Of a DNA stretch of 6,804 nt, positions 6,750 through 6,804 are shown piece after piece. Numbering within the stretch: position 1 is the first letter of the stretch; every line of letters begins with the position of its first letter. The stretch comes from Chitinophaga pinensis. Lineage in GTDB: Bacteria; Bacteroidota; Bacteroidia; Flavobacteriales_D; Crocinitomicaceae. The DNA lies in contig CAMBRH010000191.1 of NCBI GenBank assembly GCA_945870115.1, forward strand, positions 1-6,804, read 5' to 3'. The translations under genes were made by a program, and so were the position numbers. The notes beneath the pieces were generated by a model, which was given only the letters and a program-made list of their open reading frames with translations, did no database searches and was not told the origin of the DNA.

Positions 6750-6803
6750 CTAATTTTTTAATTTTTAATGAAGTTTTTACGGAATTAAAAAATTAAAAAT
6801 TAG
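6750..6803. repeat. Long AT-only inverted repeat, possible bidirectional terminator
   Basis: The 20-nt arms at 6750-6769 and 6784-6803 are each other's reverse complement except that the lengths of two A/T runs (5 and 6) are swapped. The loop is 14 nt (6770-6783). An RNA from either strand could fold here, with poly-U near the end. The window stops directly after it, so its position relative to the next gene is unknown. Tandem AATTTTTTAATTTTT stretches of this kind are common between flavobacterial genes, so low-complexity spacer is the alternative. Confidence 0.4.
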
Positions 6804-6804
6804 G

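Overview
The window is AT-rich and looks like a chromosomal segment of a Bacteroidota member, most likely a flavobacterium. Three things point there. Both clear promoters fit the Bacteroidetes -33 TTTG / -7 TAnnTTTG consensus. Start codons lack well-placed Shine-Dalgarno sequences. The third gene encodes a typical Bacteroidetes outer-membrane barrel with a carboxypeptidase-regulatory-like N-terminus. All confident genes are on the plus strand.

Positions 1-450 hold no gene I can support. Two small palindromes (87-108 and 121-133) resemble dispersed REP-like repeats of this phylum. Positions 261-427 carry a degenerate array of GTCCATT / TTACAA motifs that looks like a multi-site operator. A promoter at 455-489 then drives a two-gene operon: a von Willebrand factor A (VWA) protein with an intact MIDAS metal site (516-1625) and, 5 nt later, a ChlI/MoxR-like AAA+ ATPase (1631-3091). 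The pair closely resembles an uncharacterised AAA+/VWA couple that I also know from Actinobacteria (Mycobacterium Rv0958-Rv0959 type). By analogy with magnesium chelatase I-D and RavA-ViaA, the ATPase probably remodels or metallates a client selected by the VWA protein. No client is encoded here.

A second transcription unit starts from a promoter at 3129-3162 that sits almost on top of its gene. It encodes an outer-membrane beta-barrel protein of the TonB-receptor-like type (3175-5619) and, 19 nt later, a YkgJ-type cysteine-cluster protein with a long helical extension (5639-6505). Co-transcription is plausible, and a link through metal handling is only an inference.

The last 300 bases (6506-6804) contain no intact gene. 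On the minus strand, 6519-6703 reads as a good coding trace for a protein of about 61 residues that is put out of frame by one missing A in a homopolymer. Beyond it lie a 12-bp direct repeat with 22-bp period and a long AT-only inverted repeat that may be a terminator. The points most worth following up are the operator array with its AAA+/VWA operon and the frameshifted small reading frame.
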